Source: Atkinsonella hypoxylon
Lineage: Eukaryota; Ascomycota; Sordariomycetes; Hypocreales; Clavicipitaceae
Assembly: GCA_000729835.1 (NCBI GenBank)
Contig: JFHB01000090.1
Span: 1-64,000, forward strand
Direction of reading: 5' to 3'
DNA length: 64,000 bases
Positions 1 to 11,260 of the stretch are shown piece after piece. Both the position numbers and the translations under genes were made by a program. The first letter of the stretch is position 1; every line of letters starts with the position of its first letter. The notes beneath the pieces are model-generated. The model had not been told where the DNA came from. It saw nothing but the letters and a program-made list of their open reading frames with translations, and made no database searches.

Positions 1-533
1 GGTACGTGCCTACCTAGGTAGGTAGGTAGGTTCTTTTAGCATTAGGCAGCAGTGCCGCCTGGCACCACCAGACTCCACTGGCCGCAGCTGTAGAATCAGA
101 ACAGAGCAGAGGCAGGAACGTCCCACGCACGTATGCAGGCATGCACGCATACAACCTAACCTACATGTGAACGTAGTGTAAACCTTGCATGTGCCGGAAT
201 AACTCCTAATGCTGTGAGCTTTTAACCTCTAGGCGCCTCCGGCTTTGTATTCTACTTATTTTCTTCTCGTATCGGAAGCACGCTATTTTTGACTTGGTAG
301 ACTTGTTCCTCTCATAATCCTGACTTACAGGTATGAACATCATCTGCTTTTCCCGTACGCTTCTGCCACAACGGAGCAAGATGACATGCACAGCAAGGAC
401 CTTTGGCAACAAGGTACAAGCCCGACATTACATATAGTTTTCATTCCCACTTTGATACGTTGAGCTTATAATCTAGCCTCAGCACTATTTGTCTACCTAT
501 CCTCGAATTGACGAAAGCAAGGCACGATTGGAC
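1..533. other. Upstream intergenic region with CCTAGGTA-type repeats
   Basis: No gene is supported here. The first 35 bases hold overlapping TACCTAGGTA/GGTA repeats, a short palindromic motif that recurs in other intergenic parts of the window. A possible short first exon of the next gene is at 381-413 (ATG at 381, GT donor at 414, AG acceptor at 481-482), which joins in phase with the downstream reading frame. Confidence 0.4.
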
Positions 534-1883
534 ATGCCAGGCGCGATCAGATTTAATCTTCCTGAAGAATGTCGAAACTTTATGCTCTTCCAGCTTCTGC
601 CGCCTGAGATCCGCCAACGTATATGGGAGATGTATCTAGCAACACCTGGCATACATTTCGTAAAACTCCAGACCAGTGACGGCAGTTGGAGATGGACGGA
701 GAGCCACTTCACCGGCTCTGCTGTAGGTGCGGATGTTGACGGAATGACCCGAGTCATTATATCCGACACTTCGCCGAGGGAGAAATACGACACATGCTTT
801 TTACCCATCGGACCTTGTCCGGAAGCTGATGTCTCACACTACAAAATACTGCGAAAACAGCTAGCAACGCTGTCAAGAACGTGCGCCGAGTCCAGAAATG
901 TAGTCAAGCGCTTATGCAGCAGGCCAGATACGCTGAGAGGGAATGATGGACAAATTATTTCTCTGGGCAGATCCGGCGATTTAGTATATCTGGAATACTT
1001 TCCATCGCATATGTACCAACAAAATGGGAATCTCGAAACGATTCCGGACTGTCCAGGACTCAGGCACATCAAGAGACTCGCAGTGCGTTTCTCTCACTCA
1101 TGGTCAGCTGCGAAAGGCGCTTGCACCTGCAATGTCTGCAAAACTACACAGGATCCCTCCCACAAGGGTGTCTATCCAGCCCATTTATACCAATTCCTGG
1201 TCCGACACCTACCAAATCTTGAAGAGTTCTTCTTTGTGGACTACTTCATTGTCCATAAGAGCCGATCCGAGAGTTTTGACAAAGGGGTCCCTGATGCTCG
1301 GGCTTGTCCATCGTACGTCAATTTGTGACATTCTAACATATGGCAATTGACTAATGGGCCTAGACACATGGCTCGATTTAAAGCTGGCAACAGGTTGTAC
1401 CATGAAGCAAGCCCCGATGACTGGATCATGACCCACGAGGTGATCCAGATCACAGAGTGGCTCCGCAAGAGTTTTGTTCGCTACGCTAGAGAAAGTGTGA
1501 TTAGCCAACATCAGAACCCGGAACGAGTACGCTTCTCAATCCTGGCGTGTGAATGGAACATCGAGCCTCCTATACAGCGATACCCGGCCGTTTTACAGCC
1601 GAATAGTGCAGGACTTGGAATATTACGCAGAGTTTACCAACGCAAACGAAGTAGACTGTCGTTATTTGACCGAGACATGACACAGTGGCCAGTTGAAGAA
1701 TGGGTTGAGTATGTGAATACGATGCGCGAGTTTACTTTCACCTCTTTGCATCCCACAATCGAGATTCCAAGCTACGGAACAGCAGGGTCCCAGACCTGGG
1801 GAGCAGGACTTGCTATATCCATGGCCTACAGACAATTAGAACGTGGAGGTTCGTACTTGATGAACCTTCTGACTGGAGAATAA
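534..1883 (+). CDS. 2EXR domain-containing protein
   Basis: The N-terminal part holds LLPPEIRQRIWEMY, the hallmark of the fungal 2EXR domain (an F-box-like module common in large families of Pezizomycotina proteins of unknown function). The model has an intron at 1313-1363 (GTACGT donor, ctaat branch site, CTAG acceptor), which joins the two long frames in phase, so the exons are 534-1312 and 1364-1883. The ATG at 534 is the first in-frame ATG in the main exon; the frame stays open upstream to 477, and a micro-exon at 381-413 spliced over 414-482 would add about 28 residues and give a 460-residue protein. No catalytic motif is visible beyond the 2EXR region. Family members are expanded in plant- and insect-associated fungi; their biochemical role is not established. 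It is the only clearly intact gene in the first 10 kb. Confidence 0.75.
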
Positions 1884-2233
1884 TGAAGTGTCCTGCTCTT
1901 TTACCTACGCCTATAGCACAATCATTATAACTAACTACTCTAATACACCTGCGAGAGCTATATCAAGATGGACAATGTCGAGCGAATCGTATGCCAATCC
2001 CTTTCTCAGACGCATGTTGGTGTCATGAATTTGCAATGAGAATGCGTTCAGCGCCACTCATACCGCTGTTGAACCAAAAGAATACGCCAGGAAGTATGCT
2101 CATGTCGAGATGAGTTCTAAAAAGAGATGCGCGTATCTAAAGCCTTGCCACAAGACCCCAGGCTAAGGACCCCAAAGAATGCTCAATCTGTTCAGGGGTT
2201 TGGCTCCACTTAGCTCCATTCCGTCAAGAACAA
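1884..2233. other. Intergenic region, no gene seen
   Basis: Convergent spacer between the 2EXR gene and the truncated zinc-cluster gene. It would have to hold the rest of the regulator if that gene were full length, but no continuing frame is visible on the minus strand. Confidence 0.4.
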
Positions 2234-2766
2234 TTACTGTAGTAGAAGCAATAAAAGCATTCTTGATCTAATGTCAGTGTCGTTTACCATCACGATTGAG
2301 TAAGATTGAAGCTCGCGAGGTGGTCTTGTGCAACATTGCGGAGTTCCGTCACCTCCACCCGTCCGTCGAGTAGTTCGGTAAATACATTGTTGGCGGCGTT
2401 GGACACAAACGGCGCATCTCGGTCTGGCGCCATCGCACTGTATACAGTTTGACTGACTTAGCTTTCACAGATCGGACGGAGAAGAACTGTGATATACCGC
2501 CAAAGGAAACCTGAATACACCTTGACTTTTCTGCGTCGACAGCTATCACAGGCAACTACAGTGAGAGGTGCCTTGGGCGCTGCATATGAGGAAGTGTTAT
2601 GAGACTCAGATGACGAGGACCTGACGACTCTCTGAATACATGTGTACGTTGATGGTGACTGGAAACCGGCTTCGGGGACTAATTGTCGGTAAGGTGACGG
2701 CGGGGTTGAGGACATGTGTGTTAGCCTTTGATGGCTGGCGATCAGTTGCTTGGATGAAAGTGGCAC
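2234..2766 (-). CDS. Zn(II)2Cys6 DNA-binding domain protein, apparently truncated
   Basis: Two exons read on the minus strand, 2766-2521 and 2437-2234. The intron (2438-2520, GTGTAT donor, TACAG acceptor) falls inside the zinc cluster. The spliced product has CDSCRRRKVK, then CDGARPRC, then AVCVQRRQQC, giving all six cysteines of the fungal binuclear cluster (CxxC, x6, C, x6, C, x2, C, x6, C). An intron at this point is common in this family. The protein would be about 149 residues with about 72 residues before the cluster. After the cluster the frame runs only about 45 residues to a TAA at 2234-2236. The middle homology and activation regions normal for these 500-900-residue regulators are absent and the neighbouring gene ends at 1883, so this is either a relic or a DNA-binding-only protein. 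The start at 2766 is one of two ATGs; the second is 17 codons in. Confidence 0.55.
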
Positions 2767-3080
2767 TGTACACGTCGCGTCTCGAGAATCTGCGGGATGA
2801 GATCATATCGGCTTGGAGGGGCGGGCCAAGGGGAAAGTTGGAAGTGCGCGTACGAGATGTGACGTTGAAGATGTGATTTGCAAAGTCAATATAGGAAGGG
2901 ATGGGATTGTAAATCCAAGGGAGCACCACAGCCGATAGAGGGATCGAGGATCCAAATCTAAGTGACTTGCGCATGCGTGAGTGAATGTGCTAATTGCCAT
3001 GGCCACCGAGCCTTGGTGGCACTGCAGACCCTTGATGGCGAGTTGAGGTCGACGGGGATAAAGAGCAGGCAGGCGCCTGA
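2767..3080. other. Intergenic region, no gene seen
   Basis: Upstream side of the truncated regulator and left flank of the TIR element. The last bases include GCGCCTGA (3073-3080), which is repeated just after the element at 3522-3529. Confidence 0.4.
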
Positions 3081-3521
3081 GGGGTGTACAGTAAATCTCA
3101 GGTCCAGCGTATGTGTAGATTGGTCCAGAGTGGAGCCAGAGCGGGTGTAGATTTAGGCAGAATGGCATATGCCCAGCATATACTGAGCATATACTGGGCA
3201 TACAGTATTAATTTCTAAGCAAGAGATCTAGAGTGCATTTCTATAGCACTATACTACTAGGTATTAGTGCACTATACCACTAGATATTAGTGCACTATAC
3301 CACTAGATATATATTAGTGCACTATACCACTAGATATATATTAGTACTATACTACTATATATTAGTGTATATACCACTAAATATAAAAATGTTAATTCGC
3401 ACTAATACACTGTGCATTCTGCATATGCTGAAAGCTTCACCGCCTGCAAAAAATACACCCTTTTTGGCTCCACTCTGGACCAATCTACACATACGCTGGA
3501 CCTGAGATTTACTGGAACCCC
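3081..3521 (+). mobile_element. Short TIR element (MITE-like), copy A
   Basis: A 441-base non-coding element. Its ends are long inverted repeats: the left end reads GGGGTGTACAGTAAATCTCA and the right end, read on the other strand, GGGGTTCCAGTAAATCTCAG; the match continues through GTCCAG, TATGTGTAGATTGGTCC and AGAGTGGAGCCA, so each arm is over 50 bases. It is flanked by an 8-base direct repeat, GCGCCTGA (3073-3080 and 3522-3529), which fits a target-site duplication of hAT size; the match happens to run two bases further. The middle is AT-rich with tandem palindromic units. No transposase frame exists, so it must be non-autonomous. A second copy in the opposite orientation is at 29648-30067. 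Superfamily assignment rests only on duplication length and is tentative. Confidence 0.8.
3240..3383. repeat. Tandem palindromic repeats inside TIR element A
   Basis: About five imperfect units of 21-27 bases built around TAGTGCACTATACCACTAGA. Each unit carries the perfect palindrome TAGTGCACTA or a decayed form. Units differ mainly by insertion of extra TATA steps. The related copy B holds fewer units. Confidence 0.7.
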
Positions 3522-6500
3522 GCGCCTGAGGCACCAGACATTGTCGCACTCAGCAACGCTTATTAATAATAAGGCTCCCACCCCAGCTGGCAGCACCTGC
3601 GCACTTGTCTGTCTGTACCGAGCTAAATCGGGCAATCTGCTCAAGCTTCGAGCCGTGGAACGACAAACCCAGCTTTAGGGGACATGCCACTAATTCAGAC
3701 GAGACGAGACTATTGACATTCGACAGGCGATTAGAGGAATTCTCCTATACGCAAATCCTGAACACTCGGGCAGTGGTTGCCGCAGCCCAGGGCAAGCTAC
3801 TGTATAGTATATGCATGTGTAAAATCTTAATTATGTACGGAGTATTATTACCTTTGCTGGTTAGACTCCTAACTACTACTCCGTACTCGCCTCTTCTCTT
3901 ATTGACCCTTGAACCCTATTGGCGGACCGAGGTCGCTATAGAGTGCTTGTGGGTCACTTTTTATTTTCCGCAAAAAACAAAAACGTCGACTTACAAATAT
4001 ACAAACGAATCGCCTACATACACAAGATTTTTGTAGCTACTATCTAATATAGTAGTACCATCTTCTCGAGAGTGGTAAAACTACACCGCATTTTCGAATG
4101 ACCTCTGCCGTGAGCGGCTGAACATCTTACCCGCTAAATCCCTATACCCCACGTTTGAGCTAGTTCTAGCCATAACAAGCTGGATTTACGACTTCCGTTA
4201 ACACCCGGGTACCGCGATGCATCACAGGCCTTGCGGCAAGCAGCAATCATCGAGGCGTTTAAGGTCGCTGGTCAACTTAAATGACAATGCCCTAAAAGCT
4301 AGTGGGGTTGCGAGATTTGCGACGTAGCTTTTTGTACCTCAACATGCTTGCCAAGACTTCTAATATAGTATGATAAATAACATAGTGCGGGATGTGCCTT
4401 GAAATGCTGCTATTTTGATTAGTATAAACTATTGAGCCGGTACATACAAAAGAGTAGCTTATTAGCAAGTCCTGATTCCAAGCGTACAAACTACGCCTAC
4501 AACTCTCGCCTTTCCACGACCACTAGTTGCTGAGAAACTCGCTGGTAAATTCCATTCCAAGGTACTCAGAGTGTATTAGTCGTATATGCCTCATTTTATT
4601 AGTGAGAAAGCTGCTGCCAGCCTACGGCATTGCACTTCGCAGTTTTGGCAGTTGGCCACATAAGAAAGCCTCTTACCCGCCGGTTGCTAGCCTTGACATG
4701 TTATTCCACACTCGACTTCAACAGGTCAAGTAGAGACTGCAGCTACTGCTTTGATCTTTCAATACCAATGCGCAGAATTGATGTGTCGTCTTTTAATGTG
4801 AGCCACATGTATGTCAGCCTGACTCTGGTGCAAGACGGCGTAATCTAAAAATAAGTCATGCCTAGTGTCTGTACTTGCAGCAGTTTTCTCCAAAGGACTT
4901 GCGTGATAAAGTATAAGTACTCTTTAACCTTCTACTTGACTGCCACGCGATAAGTCAACAGCGTAAGTCTATTCTCCCACCTTCCATATTATACATGCGC
5001 AAACAACTTGCATAAATCCGCGGCGTAGGGTGGCCCCAAGAGAATCATTGGCCAGATTTCTTTCTTTTCTCATCTCTCCTCATGGCCTCGGTTACTTTGT
5101 TTTACGGGGGCAGATAGGATCGAGTGATTTAATTGTCCCTGCACACCAACAGCTGTCCACTCAAGAAATCAGCTTTCGGACTGCCGATCCTTGTGCAACA
5201 TACGACTCCTTCACGGCGGGATGTAAGAAAATATTACCTCGTCTTCCCTCAGCCGGTGTTCCTGCCCAAGCTCAGGCGCTTCCTTATTCAATCGAGATGC
5301 TGGGTACGCTGACCATCCATACTCGTGTTACACAAACATTACCTGCCGAAAGCTTTACAAACGGTGACAAGTTGACAACCTATCACCTACGGAAAGGGAA
5401 ATTTAGGCCACAAGATGCAACGGAACAAGACTCCCGGTGCGGTAAACCAGATCAACTTCCCATGTCCGCATACTTAGCGCCTTGGGTCCCAAGTCGCCAT
5501 TCGGAAATGTCCCTTTGGGCATTTCTCTAGGTCTGAAAGATGGCGGATGTGACCACCTTCCTTTCCTATGCATGTGGCTACCCCGAAAAACGACTATTTC
5601 TCTGGTCGGATGGCACTCCCGAGTCCCGATATGCATGCTTGTCAGCCTCATGCGGGCTCGCATCGTTGTGCTTCCACACTCCGAATCAAGACACTCTCAT
5701 CGTTGAAATTGTCCAGTTCATTACAAAGGCTGAGAATCACACGATTTTATAGTCGTGCTTGGTTGCTTGGGATCGCGATGCGGACACTGTTGAGCGTGCT
5801 CGAGCAGCTATAAGAGTAGGCATGTCGTCCAGACTTATACATGCGGCCATGGTGTTTGCTCGGTTGATTAATAATTACCACCCTCGTCTCTGGAAGATCC
5901 TCTCGTGAACCTGCACCATAATGTCTGCGCAATGCACGTCTCCCACAGTGGCCCAGCCTGAGTCAACTGTTGGTAAAGAGGCTGCATGCTCTGTAGGACC
6001 CCAGGCTCCCTCTGGGACGGCGGCGTACGTATCACAGAACAATTTAACAAAAATATTGCACTATATGCTAAGAATTGTCTTTTTTACTAGTCGGAAACAA
6101 GATTTCAAGGACAAGTTACAGCATGTTCCGTCTTCTAAGATAATGCTTAACTCTTACATATATGAAACTCGCTCAGGGAGTTTACCTGTCAATGAGAGGC
6201 TGCAGCAGAGTCAGTATTTGTGGCGTAATGATTCGTCATGAAATCAAGGCTGTAGCCTTTGCAACTTTCGGCCCATCTTCTACGGTGTTGCACGGGCGGC
6301 GTGCACATTATCCCTCCTTTTCTGCAACGGTGAAGGTTGCTCCGTTGGTTTTGTTGCGGAACCCCGGCTTGTGCTTGTACGGCAGCTAGGTAGATAATAG
6401 CATCCAGATTATTAATATCAGTCGTCACTTGTGAAGTAACTCATGAGTGCAAGTGACATGGGAGGCGCTCAGCACTTCTTTCGGATTGATCCCTGCCATG

Positions 6501-7794
6501 GAGCAGCACTTCTGCCCAACGGTCAAGGTCGAGCTTAGGCGCCCAGCGTGCAGCCACATCCGGGCTGCCTCTTCACGAAGCAACCAGGGCAATCCTCTTG
6601 GAGATTAATCCCCTTTGGTAATGTTCATATGTGCTGGTCTATCTGGAAAGGACAACCCTGCTGCGGATGCACATCACATTGATCATCAGTTGGGTAAGCA
6701 GAGACCTTTCATCACAACTCTCCTTGTACTTACGTTACGATGGTGACGGCCAAAACCAATCTTATACTTCTACACAGTTAGGGTGGTGGAATGTTCAGCA
6801 AACCGTCGACTCTTCCCACCCTTTAAAAACCATAGCCATACTATTGAAAATGCTTCGTAGCCAAGCTTCTATGCAATTCGGTATTTAGGGTTCTTGTCTT
6901 CTCTTCTACATTAGTCTCGGGTTTTGGAAGGATAGTGTAGGTCTGGGCCTTACGTAGTTCGCTGAAGTATATTTATTCATGGGTATAACCTAACGCCCCT
7001 GTTCTACCAAAATCCCATCACATTGGAGGCCGTTGGCACGTAATTTACATCTCAAAAGAAGCAAGAGCTTGGGTGGCATAATTTCGATAGTATGCACGGT
7101 CCAAAGTGGTACTTTTTCGAAGAGCTCATTTCCTTGTGCTCCCATGGATCTTGTAAGGTCTATACTTTGAGTGCTGAGATCAGTCACACCGTAATGGTCA
7201 TTCTTAGTGGTGTTACATCCTGTTAAGAGAGGGTCCAATTAGTCTTTCCCACAATTCTTTTTATTATATTCGTCTACATCCAAGATGCGTGCTTGCAAGC
7301 ATTGACTCTTTGAGCACGAATGGACGATTGTACTACGAAAACAGGGAAGAAAAGTACATGTGCTATATTACGACCTCGCTCGGCACAGCTTTTACATGTT
7401 ATTTAAGTAGTGAGCTGCAAGTCTTGATGTTGTGGCTGCCCATAACCGCAATGTCGGTACGTAGATGCCTGTAACTGCCGAAGACATTCTTGTCGCTTGA
7501 CGAGCTACAGTGTAATTTCTTCTTCCCATACTTCACTATAGTCACGAGAATCTTATTTGTGCTATATACCCTATCAATAAGATATGCCGTGCCCTAGAGT
7601 TGGGTCACGCAAGGTTTTTCTCCCAAGAATCAGAGAGAAAAGTAGTTATGTAACAAACAAGGACTTGGTGAAGCTCGTCAAGCCCATCACCAAGGACAAG
7701 AAATGATGGCGCTATTCCTGCCCAAAGGCTCCTAGAATGCCGATGGTGACCCTATCTTCCGAGAGAGAATAGAAAAAGGAGGTGATATACAATC
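3522..7794. other. 4.3 kb gene-poor stretch
   Basis: Only short frames exist here and none shows a recognisable domain or a convincing exon chain. TACGGAGTA (3836-3844) and its complement TACTCCGTA (3877-3885) lie 33 bases apart. The region at 5030-5530 has a 166-codon open frame that begins with GTG and has no family resemblance that I can see. Confidence 0.35.
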
Positions 7795-8700
7795 TCAGAT
7801 ACCCAATTTCTTGCTTGCAATAGCGGAACCCGGACCCTATTTGCGATCTTCTGGAAAGCAATCTGCCTCGCGAAATTAGGATCTGCTCCGTTCTTGGGCT
7901 TGCTGTCAATTGAAAATGGAGAAAACCCACAATCATGTGTGCCCCCAAGTTGGTCAATTGGAGTAAATCTACTTGCAATGATAAGTTACTCGCAAATCTC
8001 CTTTGGACTCTCGACTTTGGGGTTGAAGGGGCTTGTGACACCAATGAAAGCGACCCGTTTGACACCGTTCGCATCTCTGCGAATGCGCTGCCCAGTTTCT
8101 TGATATATCTTGACTTTGTCCGCCTCGGTGGACAGCTGAGTAAGAAAGGATCCAGCATTAATGTTGAACATTGTTCGAAGAAGCTTAATGTATGGCACAT
8201 CAACAGAATGTGCGCTGTCACAATCCCCACCAGTGCATGTATGAATGCCAATATTCCCTCTGCTTTGAATCGCTCGACTACGTCGTTGATGAGTCCTATA
8301 GATGTTTGAAGGAGTTCCGTGGCTGCGTCCGAGTCGTCCGGGCTACCTCTGGCCTCCAGACGGCCCTCTGTAAAGTCTATGCTAACTCGTGCCGCTCCCG
8401 AGGCGAAACAACCTCGTACGTCCTTCTCGCACTCTTCTATAAGGTCTGCAGCGAACTGGCTTTCAGTATAACCCTCGATCTCTCTGTCCGGCGGGCGTGT
8501 CAGGTACAGCAACGAAGGGGAGATCACAGCCTGCTTGAGCTTTGACTTTGTGCCTCTGACGTAAAGGTTTTGATAGCTTGAGGTCCTCGTAGGCATATTT
8601 CCTGTACCGGAATGGACCTTTCAAAAGCGCAGGAAGCTGGCGCTTATGCCCGTCTTCAAAGGTAATTATGTAATGGCCGCCTCCTCTCATCGTGTCTAGA
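7795..8700 (-). pseudogene. Broken MetE-like methyltransferase gene (UROD/MetE superfamily)
   Basis: The minus strand encodes the C-terminal part of a cobalamin-independent methionine-synthase-like protein, but spread over several frames. Recognisable blocks in order are GGGHYIITFEDGHKRQLP, KGPFRYRKYAYEDL, KQAVISPS, EIEGYTESQFAADLI, ARVSIDFTEGRL, GIHTCTGGDCDSAHS, INAGSFLTQLS, VAFIGVTSPFNPKVESP and GGTHDCGFSPFSID. IHTCTGGDCDSAHS and DCGFSPF are the conserved His/Cys-bearing blocks of the family. Breaks: a shift near 8570-8590, a one-base loss near 8257 (run of Gs), an in-frame TAA at 7986-7988, and another one-base loss near 7830 before the expected end at 7795. The N-terminal half is missing. 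The blocks stay in order with no room for introns at the breaks, so this is decay (or assembly error), not splicing. It cannot make a functional enzyme. Confidence 0.8.
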
Positions 8701-10592
8701 AGTCCTGTACCTCCTAAGGTGCTATGAGTATCATGAATTATCTTCTGGTTTAATAAGGGTAGTAAGGCCAGGGAAGCAATTGAATAGAAGACAGAAAAGG
8801 CATCTAGAACGAAGATTGGCAGGCTAAAGAGTATTATCTTAAGCACATAGATCTGGCTAGGAGCTACAGAGTTATAACTTCACGCCCTCAGCATCCACTC
8901 CCTCATACGTGCCCCATAAGCCTTGACTCATAGCTACCCACGACATTATAAATAATTTCGCATTTGGTGTTAAGCGCCGATTCCGCCTAAGTATCTTTAT
9001 GAAGCAAAACAAAGGGTTATATTGTATAATCATGGGCTCACTGAAGACCACGTTCTGGCTGTCATTTGGAATTAGGGTGTACAATTGAGTACCGATGGAC
9101 ACAAATAACAGTCAGCGAATTATTATGCAAAACATGGTTACCAGTATTGAACAAACAGCTTACTCCATTTTCAATATTATTGGCTAGTTGCTAGCTTTTG
9201 GTTCTTCATGGGTATCTAGAAGCTATAATATATTATATACAGGTCTTGACGGGTGCCGGCCTCTAATACTCAACGGTCCCTTTCCAGTTTCTTGTTGCCT
9301 ACCCAGTAGTACCCGGTTCTGAGTGGGGAATCCGCGAAATGGTAACCATGGCAATCTTGCATCCTGCATCAAGCCGCTAGATCTAGACTTTCAAGGCGCT
9401 TAAGTTGTGAATCACGTCTCTGCTCTCACCGACGGCCGTTGCCAGATGGTGTATATATCTAAATCGATTTAGATAAACGCACACCAGACTTAACCAGCTA
9501 CTAGACTTATTATGGGCGCTAAACAAAAAACTCACAACGGTGTGATTAGCCGAAGCTGTTTAGAATGAGGATTCCCATACTCTGCGTAAAACACAGAATA
9601 TGTCATGAAATATTGCCCTCTCACAAAATTAAGTCCATCAAATTGTGATCTTCACCAATTCCTTTACGGGTCACGCCCAAGCACCCTTAGATTCGCTCAA
9701 AAACTCGATTTCCGCTATTCTCTTCGAGAGTGTACACATTGACCGATTCTACTAGCTGTTACGGGCCCTATATCTAACCTATTTGGGGACAAAACACACG
9801 AATTCTACACACAACCATTGTGATTGCCAGGGGCTTTGACATATTCAATAAAGTGGGCTGTGGCTGCGTCAAACAAAAGGGGGCACGGGAGATTCCAGTT
9901 GTTCATTACAGCGCCCATGAGGGTCTTTGTAGCCCGGTTTCCAGCAGAAATATTGAGTTCAGTTTCGAGGTAATCACGAATTGGTCTCAAGGACTGTTTC
10001 CATGGCATCATTGGTGTTGATAGTGCAATGATCTGCTACTTCTGCTGCTGGACTGTCGCTCATAGTTCTGGCGAACCGTAACTGCTGCATCAAATTTTAG
10101 AGACTCACTGAGCCTAGAGGACAAAGTGGGAACAAAGTTGTCTCACTTAAGAAACACTGACTTCGATCTCGCGTCGCTTGCCCTGCAAACACATACATCT
10201 AGACTTAAGAACCCCTGAACCCCTTCATACCATTTCACTATACAGACACGCTTCGCTGATTGTTCGCCTGATACTCCATCGCACTTAATGGCATGTATGT
10301 GATTATTCTGGAGTGAGCTCAGAAGTTATGAAATTGTGACCGACAATGTCGCAAGTCACGCCTGACTTTTTCCAGGGGGGCTTGGTATCGTATATTCCCC
10401 GAAGCAGAGTCCGATCTCCATTGACATAAGGCTTAGCTTACTCTAAACGGATGACGGTCCCCAGGTTGAACCTTTAGCTGCTGTGATTGGTTGCATTCAC
10501 AACTCGCATGTCTTAACTCTTGAGTACGTGTGAGAATGCTGAGATTATAATTTTTATTCTTCTGATTGATGACAAGCGAGCCTGTTTAAACG
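8701..10592. other. Intergenic region with one palindrome
   Basis: No gene is supported. A short minus-strand frame at 9805-10011 (68 codons, beginning MMPWKQSLRPIRDYL) is coherent-looking but too short and without a recognised family; it may be a gene fragment. A palindrome sits at 9447-9486. Confidence 0.35.
9447..9486. repeat. Inverted repeat centred on a perfect 16-base palindrome
   Basis: The core TCTAAATCGATTTAGA (9458-9473) is a perfect palindrome. It is flanked by TGGTGT on the left (9447-9452) and ACACCA on the right (9481-9486), giving an outer matching arm with a few mismatches between. Confidence 0.7.
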
Positions 10593-10619
10593 CTAGAATA
10601 TTTGCCACCAGAACCCAGA

Positions 10620-11260
10620 AAAAGAGCCGGAGCCAGAGCCGAATCTAGAGCCAGAGCCGGATATAGGGCCAGAGCCGGATCCAGGGCCGGAGCCAGCCAG
10701 AGCCAGAGCCAGAGCCAGAGACGGATCCAAGGCTAGAGTCGAGGCTAAGGCCAGAGTTAAGGCCAAATCCAGAGCCAGAGCCAGAGCTGGATCCAAGGCC
10801 AGAGTTAAGGCCAGAGCTAAGAATAGAGCTAAGAACAGAGTTAAGAAGAACAGAGTCAAGAACAGAGCTAGAGCCAGAGCCAAAGCCAGAACCAGCACCA
10901 GAGCCAGAGCTGGATCCAAGGCCAGAGCTAAGGCCAGAGCTAAGAATAGAGCTAAGAATAGGGTCAAGTCCAGAGCCAAGACTAGAGCCAGAGCTAGAGC
11001 TAGAGCTGGATCCAAGGCTAGAGCTGAGAATAGAGCTAAGAATAGGGTCAAGTCCAGAGCTAAGACCAGAGCCAGAGCCAGAGCCAGAGCTGGATCCAAG
11101 GCTAGAGCTAAGGACAGAGCTAAGAATAGAGCTAAGAATAGGGTCAAGACCAGAACCAAGACTAGAGCTGGATCCAAGACCAGAGACAAGACCAGAGCTA
11201 GAGCCGGATCCAAGGCTAGAGCCAAGAATAGAGTTAAGAATAGGGTCAAGACCGGAGCCG
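10620..11260 (-). repeat. Coding tandem repeats of the adhesin
   Basis: Degenerate hexanucleotide runs (GGCTCT type on the coding strand) mixed with longer units encoding LDPILSSILSS. Repeat copies differ by whole codons, except near 10697, where a two-base deficit breaks the hexamer phase. Confidence 0.8.

Noticed and set aside
3240..3383. Regular repeats considered as a CRISPR-like array
   Set aside because: There are no unique spacers of constant length, and the repeats sit inside a eukaryotic TIR element.
5030..5530. 166-codon plus-strand frame
   Set aside because: It opens with GTG rather than ATG, has no domain or exon partner, and lies in a decayed, gene-poor stretch.
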